NCBI GenBank assembly: GCA_031368215.1
Contig: JANLRD010000276.1
Coordinates: forward strand, 1 to 64,000
Direction: 5' to 3'
DNA: 64,000 nucleotides
From: JANLQX01 sp031368215
GTDB taxonomy: Bacteria; Actinomycetota; Acidimicrobiia; Acidimicrobiales; JANYDT01
Part shown: in pieces, positions 43,677 through 53,652 of the stretch
Numbering within the stretch: the stretch's first letter is position 1
Layout of the letters: the number at the start of each line of letters is the position of its first letter
Notes under the pieces: model-generated
The model's database searches: none
What the model was told of the DNA's origin: nothing
Seen by the model: only the letters and a program-made list of their open reading frames with translations
Position numbers and translations under genes: made by a program

Positions 43677-43769
43677 GAGTCCCCCTCGGACCTGTGTGCG
43701 CGGGCCTCGGCGTGGCGGTTCGACGCCCCAGCCCGTGAAGGGTCGTCGGGCCCTTGCTTATCACTGTGA

Positions 43770-43787
43770 AGTCGACGCGCGTCGACT
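43770..43787. promoter_or_regulatory. 18-bp perfect palindrome upstream of the APC permease
   Basis: AGTCGACGCGCGTCGACT is identical on both strands. It lies 94-111 bp upstream of the permease start, between that gene and the end of the oxidoreductase gene. Position and symmetry suggest an operator for a dimeric (TetR- or GntR-like) repressor; none is encoded in the window. Confidence 0.4.
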
Positions 43788-43833
43788 CATCCGAACGGAT
43801 GCCGGTCGCCGCCGGGGTCTGCGACGGGCAGTC

Positions 43834-45924
43834 CTACAAGCGCGTCACTTCGACGAGCGTGTCGGAATACGCGACCCCGCCACCGAAGCTCGTGAGGGTG
43901 TCGTTGGTCAGCGAGTTCGCCGTTCTCCCATCGGAATGATCCGTGCTTGCCCATCCGAACGGCACCGCCACGACACCGGGACGCACCGTCGTGCCAATAC
44001 GCGCCGTGAGCGTGAGGGACGAGCGGTTGTTGAAGACGCGCACCGTGTCGCCGGCGGCGATCCCACGGGCCGAGGCGTCGGCGTCGGAGAGTTCCACGTA
44101 CGGCCCACCTTCGCGGCCGCCGTGATTCGGCAGGTGGGCATACGACGAGTTGAGGAAGCGGGTGTGGACCTTCGGAGTCATGAGCGACAGCGGGAACTCG
44201 GAAGCTCCCGCGCCGTGAGGACCTTCGATCGACGGCACATACGTGGCGACGAGACCGAGGCCGGACCGCTCCATGGCCTCGGATGACAGCTGGGCCCGTC
44301 CGTCGGGGGTCGCGAAGCCCCCCTTCTCGAACGGTCGGTAGTCCTCGGCGATGTTGAGGCGAACCGTCCCTTCTGCCTGCAGACGTTCGAGGGTGACGCC
44401 TTCGGCGAACTCGTGTCCGGAGGCCAACGCCAGCTCCAGCAGCTCGTCGTCGGTGGCGAAGAGTTCGAGTTCGGTGTAGCCCATCGCTCCCGCGAGACGG
44501 CGGAACAGTTCGCTGTTCGACACCGACTCGCCGAGCGGGGCGATCGCGGCTTGGTTCCAATTGAGGTGCATCGATCCCCACGACGGCGTGATGTCGTTCG
44601 CCTCGATGTGGGTTGCCGCAGGCAGGACGATGTCGGCATAACGGGCAGTGTCGGTGATGAACACTTCGTGCACCACGGTGAAGAGGTCGTCGCGCTCGAG
44701 ACCTTGACGGATGGCGTCGGCGTTCGGAAGAGTCACCGCCGGGTTGAAGTTCCACACCACCAGTGCTGAAACACGAGGCGTCAGTGTGTCATCAGTCAGC
44801 CAGCGTCCGACCTGGTTCTGCGAAAGCGATCGCGAACGCGTGGCAGCCCTGAGGCTCGGGGCGGCAATCGAGCCGATCGCATCGCTGGTATAGGTCCCAA
44901 CGGAGCGCGACATGCCGCCGCCTCGATGGCGCCACGAACCGAGCAGCACCGGCAGGGCGGCGAGAAGGCGGAAGAACTGGGCGCCGTGCTCGCGGTGTTC
45001 GGCACCGATGACGGTCCGGAAATGAACCGGCGGGGCGGTCGCCACCACCCGGGCAAAGTCCTCGATTTCGGCGACCGTAAGCCCACATACCTCTGCGGCG
45101 CGTGCCGGAGTCCAGTTCGCCGCTTCGGCAACGAGGTCGTCGTACCCCGACGCGTAACTGTCGACGTAGGCGTGGTCGATGCGGGCGTCGCGGACGAAGA
45201 TGTAGATCAGCGCGAGCATCAGGGCGACGTCGGTGCCGGGAAGAGGCTGGACGAACACGTCGCTGCTCTCGGCCGTCATCGTACGGAGGGGGTCGATACA
45301 GATGACTGACGCACCTTTAGCGCGCGCTTCTTCGATGAAGGGCCAGAGATGACGGTTGGTGAGCCTCGTGTTCGTGCCCCACAACACGATGCACTTGGCA
45401 TGGCGGACCTCCACGGGATCGGCGGCACGCCCGGAACCGTACGTCGCCGCCGTACCAACGCCTGCCGCTTGTCCGCACACGGAATCGACCATCCGGGACG
45501 CGCCGAGACGGTCCATCAGTCGCTGGTGGGCGTGCATGGCCAGCACGCTCTGATTGCCGGCATCCCACAGCGGCATGATTCCCTCGCCGCCGTCACGTTC
45601 GATGATCGACGTCCACCGCTGGGCGATCTCGGCGAGCGCCTCATCCCAGGAGATCGGCTCGAACCGACCCTCACCCTTCGCCCCGACCCGTCGCAGCGGG
45701 GTCAGCACGCGGTCAGGGCTGTAGACCCGATCGAGATACCGGTTGACCTTCGCGCACAGCTCGCCCCGGGAGAACGGATGCTCGGGGTTGCCGCGCATCT
45801 TGGTGGCGCGGTCTGGCCCGCCTTCGGGGTCGGACGCCACCGTGACGATCCAACCGCAGGAGTCGGGGCAGTCGTGATGGCAGACACCGGTGACCGTTCG
45901 CATACTCGAAACGGTAGACGTCAT
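43834..45924 (-). CDS. Molybdopterin-dependent oxidoreductase (formate-dehydrogenase-like large subunit)
   Basis: This 696-aa protein of the bis-MGD DMSO-reductase superfamily has an N-terminal [4Fe-4S] site C-x3-C-x3-C (GVCHHDCPDSCGW) with a fourth Cys in GELCAKVNRYLDR. FEPISWDEALAEIAQRW and VLWGTNTRLTNRHLWPF follow. The residue in the Mo-ligand position is Cys in VDSVCGQAAGVG rather than Sec. A C-terminal molydop-binding domain is complete (VRVFNNRSSLTLTARIG, PFGWASTDHSDGRTANSLT). No Tat signal or small subunit gene is near, so it is a cytosolic single-subunit form. Substrate unknown. The start is ATG 45924 or 45903. Confidence 0.88.
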   Translation of the reverse strand: MTSTVSSMRTVTGVCHHDCPDSCGWIVTVASDPEGGPDRATKMRGNPEHPFSRGELCAKVNRYLDRVYSPDRVLTPLRRVGAKGEGRFEPISWDEALAEIAQRWTSIIERDGGEGIMPLWDAGNQSVLAMHAHQRLMDRLGASRMVDSVCGQAAGVGTAATYGSGRAADPVEVRHAKCIVLWGTNTRLTNRHLWPFIEEARAKGASVICIDPLRTMTAESSDVFVQPLPGTDVALMLALIYIFVRDARIDHAYVDSYASGYDDLVAEAANWTPARAAEVCGLTVAEIEDFARVVATAPPVHFRTVIGAEHREHGAQFFRLLAALPVLLGSWRHRGGGMSRSVGTYTSDAIGSIAAPSLRAATRSRSLSQNQVGRWLTDDTLTPRVSALVVWNFNPAVTLPNADAIRQGLERDDLFTVVHEVFITDTARYADIVLPAATHIEANDITPSWGSMHLNWNQAAIAPLGESVSNSELFRRLAGAMGYTELELFATDDELLELALASGHEFAEGVTLERLQAEGTVRLNIAEDYRPFEKGGFATPDGRAQLSSEAMERSGLGLVATYVPSIEGPHGAGASEFPLSLMTPKVHTRFLNSSYAHLPNHGGREGGPYVELSDADASARGIAAGDTVRVFNNRSSLTLTARIGTTVRPGVVAVPFGWASTDHSDGRTANSLTNDTLTSFGGGVAYSDTLVEVTRL

Positions 45925-45979
45925 CAGGTCCGCTGCCCAGCGATTTGCCCGCCTCCGGGTTCGGTAGCGTCAGTCGACC

Positions 45980-47023
<1,044 letters not shown>

Positions 47024-47027
47024 GCCC

Positions 47028-47110
47028 GGCATCCCACATGCCGCGCCTCGACATCCCACATCGCCCGATTCCGCAAGTTTTCGACGTCCGAGTAGCCGAT
47101 GTGGGATGCC
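47028..47110. repeat. Intergenic inverted repeat with duplicated left arm
   Basis: GGCATCCCACAT (47028-47039) is perfectly complementary to ATGTGGGATGCC (47099-47110). A second left-arm copy, CATCCCACAT, lies at 47052-47061, 22 bp from the first. The element starts 4 bp after the deacetylase stop and ends 50 bp before the end of the convergent SDR gene. A bidirectional terminator or a REP-like element is plausible; the layout recalls the array at 29835-29950. Confidence 0.7.
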
Positions 47111-47159
47111 AAACCGGGTGCCGAAGACGCTCTTAGGCGGGGCCTGGCGACCAACAAGC

Positions 47160-47999
47160 TCAGTGGTATTCCTCGCCGCCAGAGACGTTCATGGACTCGC
47201 CGGTGATGTAGTCGGCGTCGGACGAGCAGAGGAACGCACATGCCGCGGCGATGTCGGCAGGCGTGCCCGTTCGCCCGATCGGTATGCGCGCTTTCATTGC
47301 GGTGAGGTAGTCGTCAACGTCTTGGCCGCCGAGTGCCGAGAAGTGCGAGTTCTGCCAGGCTCCGAGTCCCGTGGTCACGTGGTTCGGACAGATCGCGTTC
47401 ACTGTGATGCCGTGCTGCGCGAGTTCCAACGCGGCGGAGCGGGTGAACCCGACCACGCCGTGCTTCGACGACGTATACGCGCTGGCGTTGGCGAACCCGC
47501 TCTTCGACGCCTGCGAGCCGATGTTGACGATGCGTCCGCCCTGACCCTGGGCGAGCAACTGCCGGGCGACGTGTTTGGTGCACAGGAACATGCCCTTGAG
47601 GTTGACACCGAGCACCGCATCCCAGTCGTCGACCGGCGTGTCCACGATGAGCGTCATGAGGTAGCCGATGCCCGCGTTGTTGACGAGGAAGTCGACCCGA
47701 CCGAAGGTCTCGACGGTGTTGGCGACCATGGCCGCGACTTGGTCTTCGAGGCGCACATCGCACGGCTGCGTGCGGACGCTCGCGCCCGTCTCCGCACGGA
47801 TCGACTCGGCGACCTTCTCCATCTCTTCGCTCGTACCGATGCCGTGTGCCGGGAAGCGGTCACCGTCGAGCGTCCCCTTGTCCGTCAGGACGATCGACGC
47901 GCCTTCCGTCGCAAGCCGGCGGGCCATCGCCTCGCCGAGGCCCTTGAAGCGGCCCGCGCCGGTGACGATCGCGACCTTCCCGTCGAAACGACCCCTCAC
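47160..47999 (-). CDS. SDR family oxidoreductase
   Basis: GTG 47999 gives 279 aa with a GAGGAG-type ribosome binding site 7 nt upstream; the longer frame to 48098 runs over the next gene and is rejected. NAD(P) motif TGAGRFKGLGEA has two extra residues compared with TGxxxGxG. NNAGIGYL, Ser in NIGSQAS, the Tyr/Lys pair YTSSK and VNAICPNHVTTG follow, then GESMNVSGGEEYH. It belongs to the FabG-like/CoA-alcohol group common in actinobacteria. The substrate is unknown. It follows the HapK-like gene on the same strand by 52 bp. Confidence 0.88.
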   Translation of the reverse strand: MRGRFDGKVAIVTGAGRFKGLGEAMARRLATEGASIVLTDKGTLDGDRFPAHGIGTSEEMEKVAESIRAETGASVRTQPCDVRLEDQVAAMVANTVETFGRVDFLVNNAGIGYLMTLIVDTPVDDWDAVLGVNLKGMFLCTKHVARQLLAQGQGGRIVNIGSQASKSGFANASAYTSSKHGVVGFTRSAALELAQHGITVNAICPNHVTTGLGAWQNSHFSALGGQDVDDYLTAMKARIPIGRTGTPADIAAACAFLCSSDADYITGESMNVSGGEEYH

Positions 48000-48051
48000 G
48001 CGAACGCTCCTCTTCTGGTGGCGGTGAATCGGCGCGACACCCGCTGATTCA

Positions 48052-48363
48052 TTAGGCGAACGCCTCGCCGAGCATGAACACCGCGTCCGCCAGTTCACCG
48101 AACTTGGACGTGATCTCGGCCATGGCCGGAGAGCCGCCGATATCGACGCCGAGCTCGTCCATCGACGAGAAGTCGATCACCTCGACGTAGCGGTAGGGCG
48201 CCGGGTCCTCCGTGCCCATCACGCCAGCCATGCGGAACACGCGGAAGTCGGAAACGCTCTTGAGTCCCTTCACCGTCGGCACGTCGAGAGTGGTCGCGAA
48301 GGCCTCGTAGTCGGCTTCGGAGACGCCGGGTTTGAGGTTGAACAGGACGATGAGGGCAGCCAT
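48052..48363 (-). CDS. REDY/HapK-like dimeric alpha-beta barrel protein (103 aa)
   Basis: The small protein has the ferredoxin-like pattern: LIVLFNLKPGVSEADYEAF, then TVKGLKSVSDFRVFRM, PYRYVEVIDFSSMDEL and FGELADAVFMLGEAF. This matches the REDY-like HapK family, named after a prodigiosin-cluster protein; elsewhere its role is unknown. ATG 48363 starts MAALIVLF. It is probably co-transcribed with the SDR downstream. No catalytic residues can be named. Confidence 0.75.
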   Translation of the reverse strand: MAALIVLFNLKPGVSEADYEAFATTLDVPTVKGLKSVSDFRVFRMAGVMGTEDPAPYRYVEVIDFSSMDELGVDIGGSPAMAEITSKFGELADAVFMLGEAFA

Positions 48364-48448
48364 GGCGATGTGTCTAGCAAACGTTGGGAGTGGGGCGCCT
48401 GCTGGCCGGCCGGTTCCCTTCCTCTATCCGTTCAGCCATACTCCACCC

Positions 48449-49096
48449 ATGGAAACCGGACATCACGAATCCTGCCAGCGCCGAGTGCGGGTCGTGCACG
48501 ACGGCCTCGTTGCGGTGGACACCACCGAGGCGATCTACGTCTGGGAGCATCCGTATTACCCGTGGTGGTACGTACCCACCGCCTCGGTGAAGAGCGAGCT
48601 CCTCCCTGACGCGGCGCTCAGCGACGGCATCGGGATCGACGGATACACCCGCATCGACTGGAAAGGAGTCGATGCGTGGTTCGAGGAAGACGAGGAGGCC
48701 TTCGGACATCCCCGTGACCCGTATCACCGCGTTGATGTGCGCGACTCGAGCCGACATGTACGCGTGAGCATCGATGGCGTCGTCGTGGCCGAATCGAACC
48801 ACCCCCGCCTGCTGTTCGAGACCGGCCTCCCGGCCCGCTACTACCTGCCGAAGCTCGACGTCCGCACGGACCTGCTCACGCCGACGGCGAAGTCGTCGGT
48901 ATGTCCGTACAAGGGCGTGGCCGAGTACTGGTCCGTCGACGTCAACGGCACGACCCATCCCGACGTGGTGTGGAGCTATCGCGACCCGATCCCGGAAGCG
49001 TTCAAGATCGCCGGGCTCGTCAGCTTCTACAACGAGAAGGTCGACATCGAGGTCGACGGCCACCCCGTCGGCCGCCCGGTCACGGCGTTTTCGTAG
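48449..49096 (+). CDS. DUF427 domain protein
   Basis: The 215-aa protein contains two copies of the DUF427 beta fold: an N-terminal half (VRVVHDGLVAVDTTEAIYVWE, YYPWWYVP) and a C-terminal half with the classic motif RHVRVSIDGVVVAESNHP, LPARYYLPKLDVRTDLL, SSVCPYKGVAEYWSV and VWSYRDPIPEAFKIAGLVSF. The function of the family is unknown. ATG 48449 is chosen because the upstream frame overlaps the HapK-like gene on the other strand. It is divergent from that gene by 85 bp. Confidence 0.9.
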   Translation: METGHHESCQRRVRVVHDGLVAVDTTEAIYVWEHPYYPWWYVPTASVKSELLPDAALSDGIGIDGYTRIDWKGVDAWFEEDEEAFGHPRDPYHRVDVRDSSRHVRVSIDGVVVAESNHPRLLFETGLPARYYLPKLDVRTDLLTPTAKSSVCPYKGVAEYWSVDVNGTTHPDVVWSYRDPIPEAFKIAGLVSFYNEKVDIEVDGHPVGRPVTAFS

Positions 49097-49205
49097 GCCT
49101 TACCGACGGCTCCGGCGTGGGCCGGGATCGGCGGGGAAAACCAATCCCTCCCGGCCCAAGCCAGCCAGCTGGCCCACGATCGTGGGCGCTCGAGGCTGCA
49201 ACCGG

Positions 49206-50015
49206 TCAGTGGCGGTCGAGGAATGCGCCGAGGATCTTGTCGAAGCGGAGCTTGGTTTGCTTACCGGCGATCGCGTGCGGCAGGTCCGCCCACAGCTCGC
49301 CCGTGGCCCCGGGGATCCCGTGTTCGAGCGGCAGTGTGTTCGACGGGGGTGTGATCGCGTCGGCGCCGGCGTGAACGAGATGCGTCGGGCAACGGATCTG
49401 TCCGAGACGACTGAGCACGTCGTGGTCGAGACAGGCCTGCACGAGTCGCTCGTGGGCGGGGAGGCGACCGCGCAACTCGCCCCAGGCACCCTTGGCACCA
49501 AGGAGTCGGCTGCGATTGGCGTCATAGAACGCCGGGTCGAAGGACAAGCTCGCTGCCATCGTCTGGAACGCCTCAAACCCGAGGTGACGGTGCACCTCAC
49601 GGAACAGCACGAGTACGTCGGTGAGACGGGCATCGGGCCGGGCCCAGCAACCGGTCATGAACAGGCTGCGGGCCAAGTCAGGTCTGGCGATTGCCACCTC
49701 CTGAGCGATGCACGCACCCATGCCGACCATCCCGATCAGGTGCACCGACGACCAGCCCAGGTGATCGCAAAGGGACGCGGTGATCTTGGCGTAGCGACGC
49801 ATCGACGGCTGATGCGCCCCGTCGAAGCCCGAGTCACCGACCCCGGGGTAATCCCAGACCAACACCTGGCACCGGTCGCGCACGGCCTGCGGTACCCCGG
49901 CGATTGCGCCGTGGGCGAACGTGCCCCATCCGCCCATCACGACGGCGGGGGCGAGGCCCGGGTCGCCGTGCACCTCGAACCAGATGTCGGTGCCGTCAAT
50001 GGGAAGCAGGGGCAT
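49206..50015 (-). CDS. Alpha/beta-hydrolase-fold protein lacking the usual Ser nucleophile
   Basis: ATG 50015 gives 269 aa (MPLLPIDGTDIWFEVHGDPG). The fold is clear: VVMGGWGTFAHGAIAG, VLVWDYPGVGDSG, the elbow region SSVHLIGMVGMGACIAQEVA, CPTHLVHAGADAITPP and a final His in DLPHAIAG. At the nucleophile elbow the usual G-x-S-x-G reads G-M-V-G-M-G, so no Ser, Cys or Asp sits at the nucleophile position. Either a non-hydrolytic member or an unusual chemistry. It is divergent from the 2-hydroxyacid dehydrogenase by 129 bp. Confidence 0.82.
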   Translation of the reverse strand: MPLLPIDGTDIWFEVHGDPGLAPAVVMGGWGTFAHGAIAGVPQAVRDRCQVLVWDYPGVGDSGFDGAHQPSMRRYAKITASLCDHLGWSSVHLIGMVGMGACIAQEVAIARPDLARSLFMTGCWARPDARLTDVLVLFREVHRHLGFEAFQTMAASLSFDPAFYDANRSRLLGAKGAWGELRGRLPAHERLVQACLDHDVLSRLGQIRCPTHLVHAGADAITPPSNTLPLEHGIPGATGELWADLPHAIAGKQTKLRFDKILGAFLDRH

Positions 50016-50144
50016 GGGGACATTCTCGTCGACATCGGCGCAATTGCTGATCTCACTGCCATGTTTGGTCCAAGCTCGATGGATGCAGAACTCGGGTCCG
50101 GAACACCGTTGCATCGCCTCGACGATCGTCGGTGGGGGGACGCC

Positions 50145-51131
50145 GTGAGCGGCACACCTCGCATCCTCGTCACGGGACCCGTTCCCGCACCGGCGCTCGC
50201 CCTGCTCCGGGCGGGAACCGTTGACGGCGTGCCGGTCGTGGTGGATGCCTGGGACCATGACGAGCCGATGCCACGCGCCGAACTACTGGCGCGTGCCCGC
50301 GACTGCAACGGCATCGTATGCCTGCTTACGGAACGCGTCGACGAAGAAGTGCTGCGCGCCGCGGGACCGCTGCTGCGTGTTGTCGCGAACGTGGCCGTCG
50401 GCTACAACAACCTCGATGTGCCGGCGATCCACGAACACGGAGCCGTAGCGACCAACACGCCGGGCGTCCTCACCGATGCCACTGCCGACATCGCCCTCGC
50501 CCTGATCCTGATGACGACCCGACGCCTCGGCGAGGGCGAACGGATCATCCGCTCGGGCGAACCGTGGAAGTGGGCGATGTCGTTCCATCTCGGCACGGGC
50601 ATCGCCGGCAAGCGACTCGGCATCGTCGGCATGGGAGCGATCGGTCAGGCACTGGCGCAACGGGCCCGGGCGTGCGGGATGACGATTGCGTACAGCAACG
50701 GTCGTCCGGTCGACCCCGACGTTGCGAGCGCGCTCAACGCGCGGTTCGTCTCACTCGACGAGCTCCTCGCCACCAGCGACGTCGTGTCGATCCATTGCCC
50801 GTACTCACCGGCCACGCATCACCTCTTCAACGCCGACCGACTGGCGCGGATGCAGCCCCACGCGTTCCTGGTCAACACCGCCCGAGGTCCGATCGTGGAC
50901 GAAGCTGCGCTCGTCGATGCGCTCGAGCGGAGGATCATCGCCGGCGCCGGGCTCGACGTGTTCGAGCACGAACCTTCCGTACATCCCGGGCTCGTGAACC
51001 GCAACGACGTGGTGCTCCTCCCCCACCTCGGCTCGGCCACCGTCGAGACCCGAACCGCGATGGCGGTGCTCGCGGTCCGCAACTGCCTCGCCGTTCTCAA
51101 CCACCAGCCCCCGCTCACCCCGATCCGCTAG
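50145..51131 (+). CDS. D-2-hydroxyacid dehydrogenase (glyoxylate/hydroxypyruvate reductase-like)
   Basis: GTG 50145, preceded by a GGTGGGGGG ribosome binding site, gives 328 aa; the much longer open frame upstream overlaps other genes. Domains are the catalytic part (ILVTGPVPAPALALL, VVANVAVGYNNLDVPA, ATNTPGVLTDATADIALAL) and the Rossmann motif GIVGMGAIGQALA. The triad region is NTARGPIVDEAALVDAL (Arg), DVFEHEP (Glu) and LPHLGSAT (His). It reduces 2-keto acids such as glyoxylate with NAD(P)H; the exact substrate is open. Confidence 0.92.
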   Translation: MSGTPRILVTGPVPAPALALLRAGTVDGVPVVVDAWDHDEPMPRAELLARARDCNGIVCLLTERVDEEVLRAAGPLLRVVANVAVGYNNLDVPAIHEHGAVATNTPGVLTDATADIALALILMTTRRLGEGERIIRSGEPWKWAMSFHLGTGIAGKRLGIVGMGAIGQALAQRARACGMTIAYSNGRPVDPDVASALNARFVSLDELLATSDVVSIHCPYSPATHHLFNADRLARMQPHAFLVNTARGPIVDEAALVDALERRIIAGAGLDVFEHEPSVHPGLVNRNDVVLLPHLGSATVETRTAMAVLAVRNCLAVLNHQPPLTPIR

Positions 51132-51159
51132 GCGAGCTCGCGCCGAGCCCCTCGCTGAT

Positions 51160-51684
51160 CTACGCGGCGTTGACCGTTGTGCTGACGGTGCTCGTGCTCG
51201 TCGGGCGACGTCGCAGCGAGATGTCGGAGCACTCCACGCAGGACGACTCCGGCAACACGCCGAGGCGGACCAGGTGGCCGTACATCCAGCAGCCGAGGCA
51301 GAAGCCGAGGCCGGCTTCCAGGGAGGCGGCGAACACCAGGACCGCCATGGCCACGACCGCAACGGTCGGAGCACCGGCAAACCAGCCGAGCACCGCAACC
51401 GACGAGACGGCGAGGCCGATCCCTTGGGCGAAGCGCTTCGGCGACCCGGCAACGGTCTTCGGCTCACCGAGGCGAGGCGCAATCACGTGGACGGCGACGC
51501 GGGCGAGCGGCGAGAACGTCGGGCCGGCAATCACCCGGGCGAGGAACCCGAAGGCCAGCGTGACCAGCAAGAATGACCAGCGGAACGCCAGGAACAGAAC
51601 GGCCTGGGCGACGACGCCGGAGGCGACAACCCGCGCCGCCTTCTCATTCACCGTCGCCGGAAATCGGAGCCATGTCGGACGCAT
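51160..51684 (-). CDS. DUF4395 membrane protein
   Basis: The 174-aa protein has four predicted membrane helices (two in about 18-55, two in about 88-130). Between them lie PRLGEPKTVAGSPKRFAQGIG and the Cys-bearing GFCLGCWMYGHL, then CVEC in the tail. This is the layout of DUF4395, often encoded near thioredoxin- or rhodanese-like proteins in actinobacteria. The four Cys may bind metal or exchange thiols. Convergent with the dehydrogenase gene, 28 bp apart. Confidence 0.8.
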   Translation of the reverse strand: MRPTWLRFPATVNEKAARVVASGVVAQAVLFLAFRWSFLLVTLAFGFLARVIAGPTFSPLARVAVHVIAPRLGEPKTVAGSPKRFAQGIGLAVSSVAVLGWFAGAPTVAVVAMAVLVFAASLEAGLGFCLGCWMYGHLVRLGVLPESSCVECSDISLRRRPTSTSTVSTTVNAA

Positions 51685-51860
51685 ACCTCCACCCTATCGG
51701 CAATTCCCGACAAAAACCATCGGCTTTATCGCCAATCGCGCCGGCGCGCACGTCGACCGGCTTCACACGCAGATCGTCGAAGACGACGAGCCTGCCGACA
51801 AATTTCAGGAAAGGTGCGCGCCAAACTGCACGACCTGCGCGCAAAGGACGGGAGACCGCT

Positions 51861-53579
51861 CTACGCGCCGGCGAACTGCTTGGTCAGCTCGCGTTTCAGG
51901 AACTTCCCGGCGGCGTTGCGGGGTAGGGGCTCGTCGATCACGAAGACCTTCGTGGGCACCTTGAACGACGCCAGCTTCGTCCCCACATGGGCCTGTAGCA
52001 CCGCCGGTTCGAGCGTGGCCCCGGGAAGCATGTGCACCGCGACGGCGACCTCCTCGCCGAGACGGGGATGCTCGAGGCCGAACACCGCAGCTTCGTGGAT
52101 GCCCGGCAGTTCGTAGATCACCGCTTCGATCTCTGCGCAATAGACATTCTCGCCGCCGCGCAGGATCATGTCCTTCGCGCGGTCCTCGATGTACAGGAAC
52201 CCGTCCTCGTCGAGCCGACCGATATCGCCGCTGATCAGCCACCCGTCGACGATCGTCTCCGCAGTTGCCTCTGGCTTGTTCCAGTAGCCCCGGATCAAGT
52301 TCGGGCCGCGGAACCAGATGTCACCCCGTTCGCCCACTGGCAGAGGCTGGCGATCCAGCCCGCGGATCTCCAGGTCCATGACGGGGACCCAGCGGCCGGT
52401 GCTCGTCGGGTGTTCGAGATAGTCCCGGCCGCGGTTGCCCGGGCCATACGCGTTCGTCTCGGTCATGCCGTAGCCGAGCACGGGTCCGCCGCCTTTCAAC
52501 GAGCCCGCCACCTTCCGCACCAGCGCGGCCGGCGCCGGCGCGCCGCCACCGCCGACATCGCGCAGCGATGAGGTGTCGAACTCGTCGAAGCGCGGATGGT
52601 TGACGAGATCCCAACTCTGCGTGGGCACACCGGTGAAGTTCGTTATCCGCTCACGCTCGATGAGTTCCAGCGCTTTTTCGGCATCCCACTTGTACATGAC
52701 GACGAGCTTCAGGCCACCGCCGAAGCAGGACAGCATCACCGGCACGCAACCGGTCACGTGGAACAGCGGCACGATCAGGATGAACGACGGCTTCGACGCT
52801 GAAGGCGGCGCGGCACCGGGACGCATCGACTCGATGACCCCGCGCATCTGGAAGGCCATCAGTGCCTGGCAGATCGCCCGGTGCGTCGACACCGCGCCCT
52901 TCGGCCGGCCCGTGGTCCCCGACGTGTAGAGGATCGTGGCATCCATGTCGGGCGTGACGTTCACGTTCGGCGCGGGCGTTCCCGGAACCACCGCGTCGTT
53001 CCACGCGACCACGCCGGGACGCGGCGACTTCATACGTACGCCTATTATCTTGATGCCGAGCCGATCGCAGGCAGCCATGCCCCGGTCGAGACGCTCGTCG
53101 TCGGCGATGAGCACCGAAGCGCCGGAATCCTCCAGCGCGTAGGCCAACTCGTCTTCGGTCCACCAACTGTTCATGGAAACCGAGATGCCACCGGCCGAGA
53201 TGATCCCGGCAAACGCCATGATCCACTCGGGAAAGTTGCGCATGGCAACCGCGACACGGTCACCCGGCTTGATCCCGAAGTCGTTCATCATTGCGGCCGC
53301 CAACGCGTCGACGCTCGACATCACTTCGGCGAACGAGTGCGTCTCCTCCTCGTAGACGATAAAGGGATCGTCACCGTTTGCCCGACCCCGATCGAACACC
53401 TCGCACAAGGTCTTCGGTGCATCGACAAACACCTTCGTTGCCAGGCCACCGACGTCGACCGTCGCGACCTCGAAGGGCGCGCCGGGCGCCGTCAGCTGGG
53501 CGGCGACGGCATGGAAGGTCTGGGCGTAGGTCAGCTCGGACGCAGGGGCGGTGTCATTCACGGCAGACGAGTCAAGCAC
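51861..53579 (-). CDS. AMP-binding acyl-CoA synthetase
   Basis: The 572-aa ANL-superfamily enzyme activates a carboxylic acid to acyl-AMP then acyl-CoA. Motifs in order are the P-loop ILYTSGTTGRPKGAVSTHR, YGMTETNAYG, WLISGDIGRLDEDGFLY (ATP Asp), the hinge DRAKDMILRGGENVYCAEIE, and the C-terminal Lys in PRNAAGKFLKREL. The length and N-terminal SFAEVMSSVDALAAAM fit medium/long-chain FadD-type enzymes. A run of rare codons (ATA, ATA, GTA, CGT) lies at about 53034-53055 (IKIIGVRM). Same strand as the MMPL transporter 73 bp upstream. Confidence 0.92.
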   Translation of the reverse strand: MLDSSAVNDTAPASELTYAQTFHAVAAQLTAPGAPFEVATVDVGGLATKVFVDAPKTLCEVFDRGRANGDDPFIVYEEETHSFAEVMSSVDALAAAMMNDFGIKPGDRVAVAMRNFPEWIMAFAGIISAGGISVSMNSWWTEDELAYALEDSGASVLIADDERLDRGMAACDRLGIKIIGVRMKSPRPGVVAWNDAVVPGTPAPNVNVTPDMDATILYTSGTTGRPKGAVSTHRAICQALMAFQMRGVIESMRPGAAPPSASKPSFILIVPLFHVTGCVPVMLSCFGGGLKLVVMYKWDAEKALELIERERITNFTGVPTQSWDLVNHPRFDEFDTSSLRDVGGGGAPAPAALVRKVAGSLKGGGPVLGYGMTETNAYGPGNRGRDYLEHPTSTGRWVPVMDLEIRGLDRQPLPVGERGDIWFRGPNLIRGYWNKPEATAETIVDGWLISGDIGRLDEDGFLYIEDRAKDMILRGGENVYCAEIEAVIYELPGIHEAAVFGLEHPRLGEEVAVAVHMLPGATLEPAVLQAHVGTKLASFKVPTKVFVIDEPLPRNAAGKFLKRELTKQFAGA

Positions 53580-53652
53580 CGCAAAGGTGACTCCGGGCCG
53601 CTGCTACCTCGCAGCCTCCGGCCGACGGCCCTCGAGCTCGGTGCGGTGGCGG

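Noticed and set aside
45440..45480. Selenocysteine in the molybdopterin oxidoreductase
   Set aside because: The residue in the Mo-ligand position is encoded by a normal Cys codon (DSVCGQAAG) and the frame has no internal UGA.
48774..50144. Very long open frame running into the 2-hydroxyacid dehydrogenase
   Set aside because: It overlaps DUF427 and the antisense alpha/beta hydrolase; high GC leaves stop-free shadow frames. Homology begins at GTG 50145.
51644..51860. Small genes in the gap before DUF4395 (both strands look partly protein-like)
   Set aside because: Frames on both strands overlap each other and the DUF4395 start, and no start with a ribosome binding site is seen; nothing can be supported.
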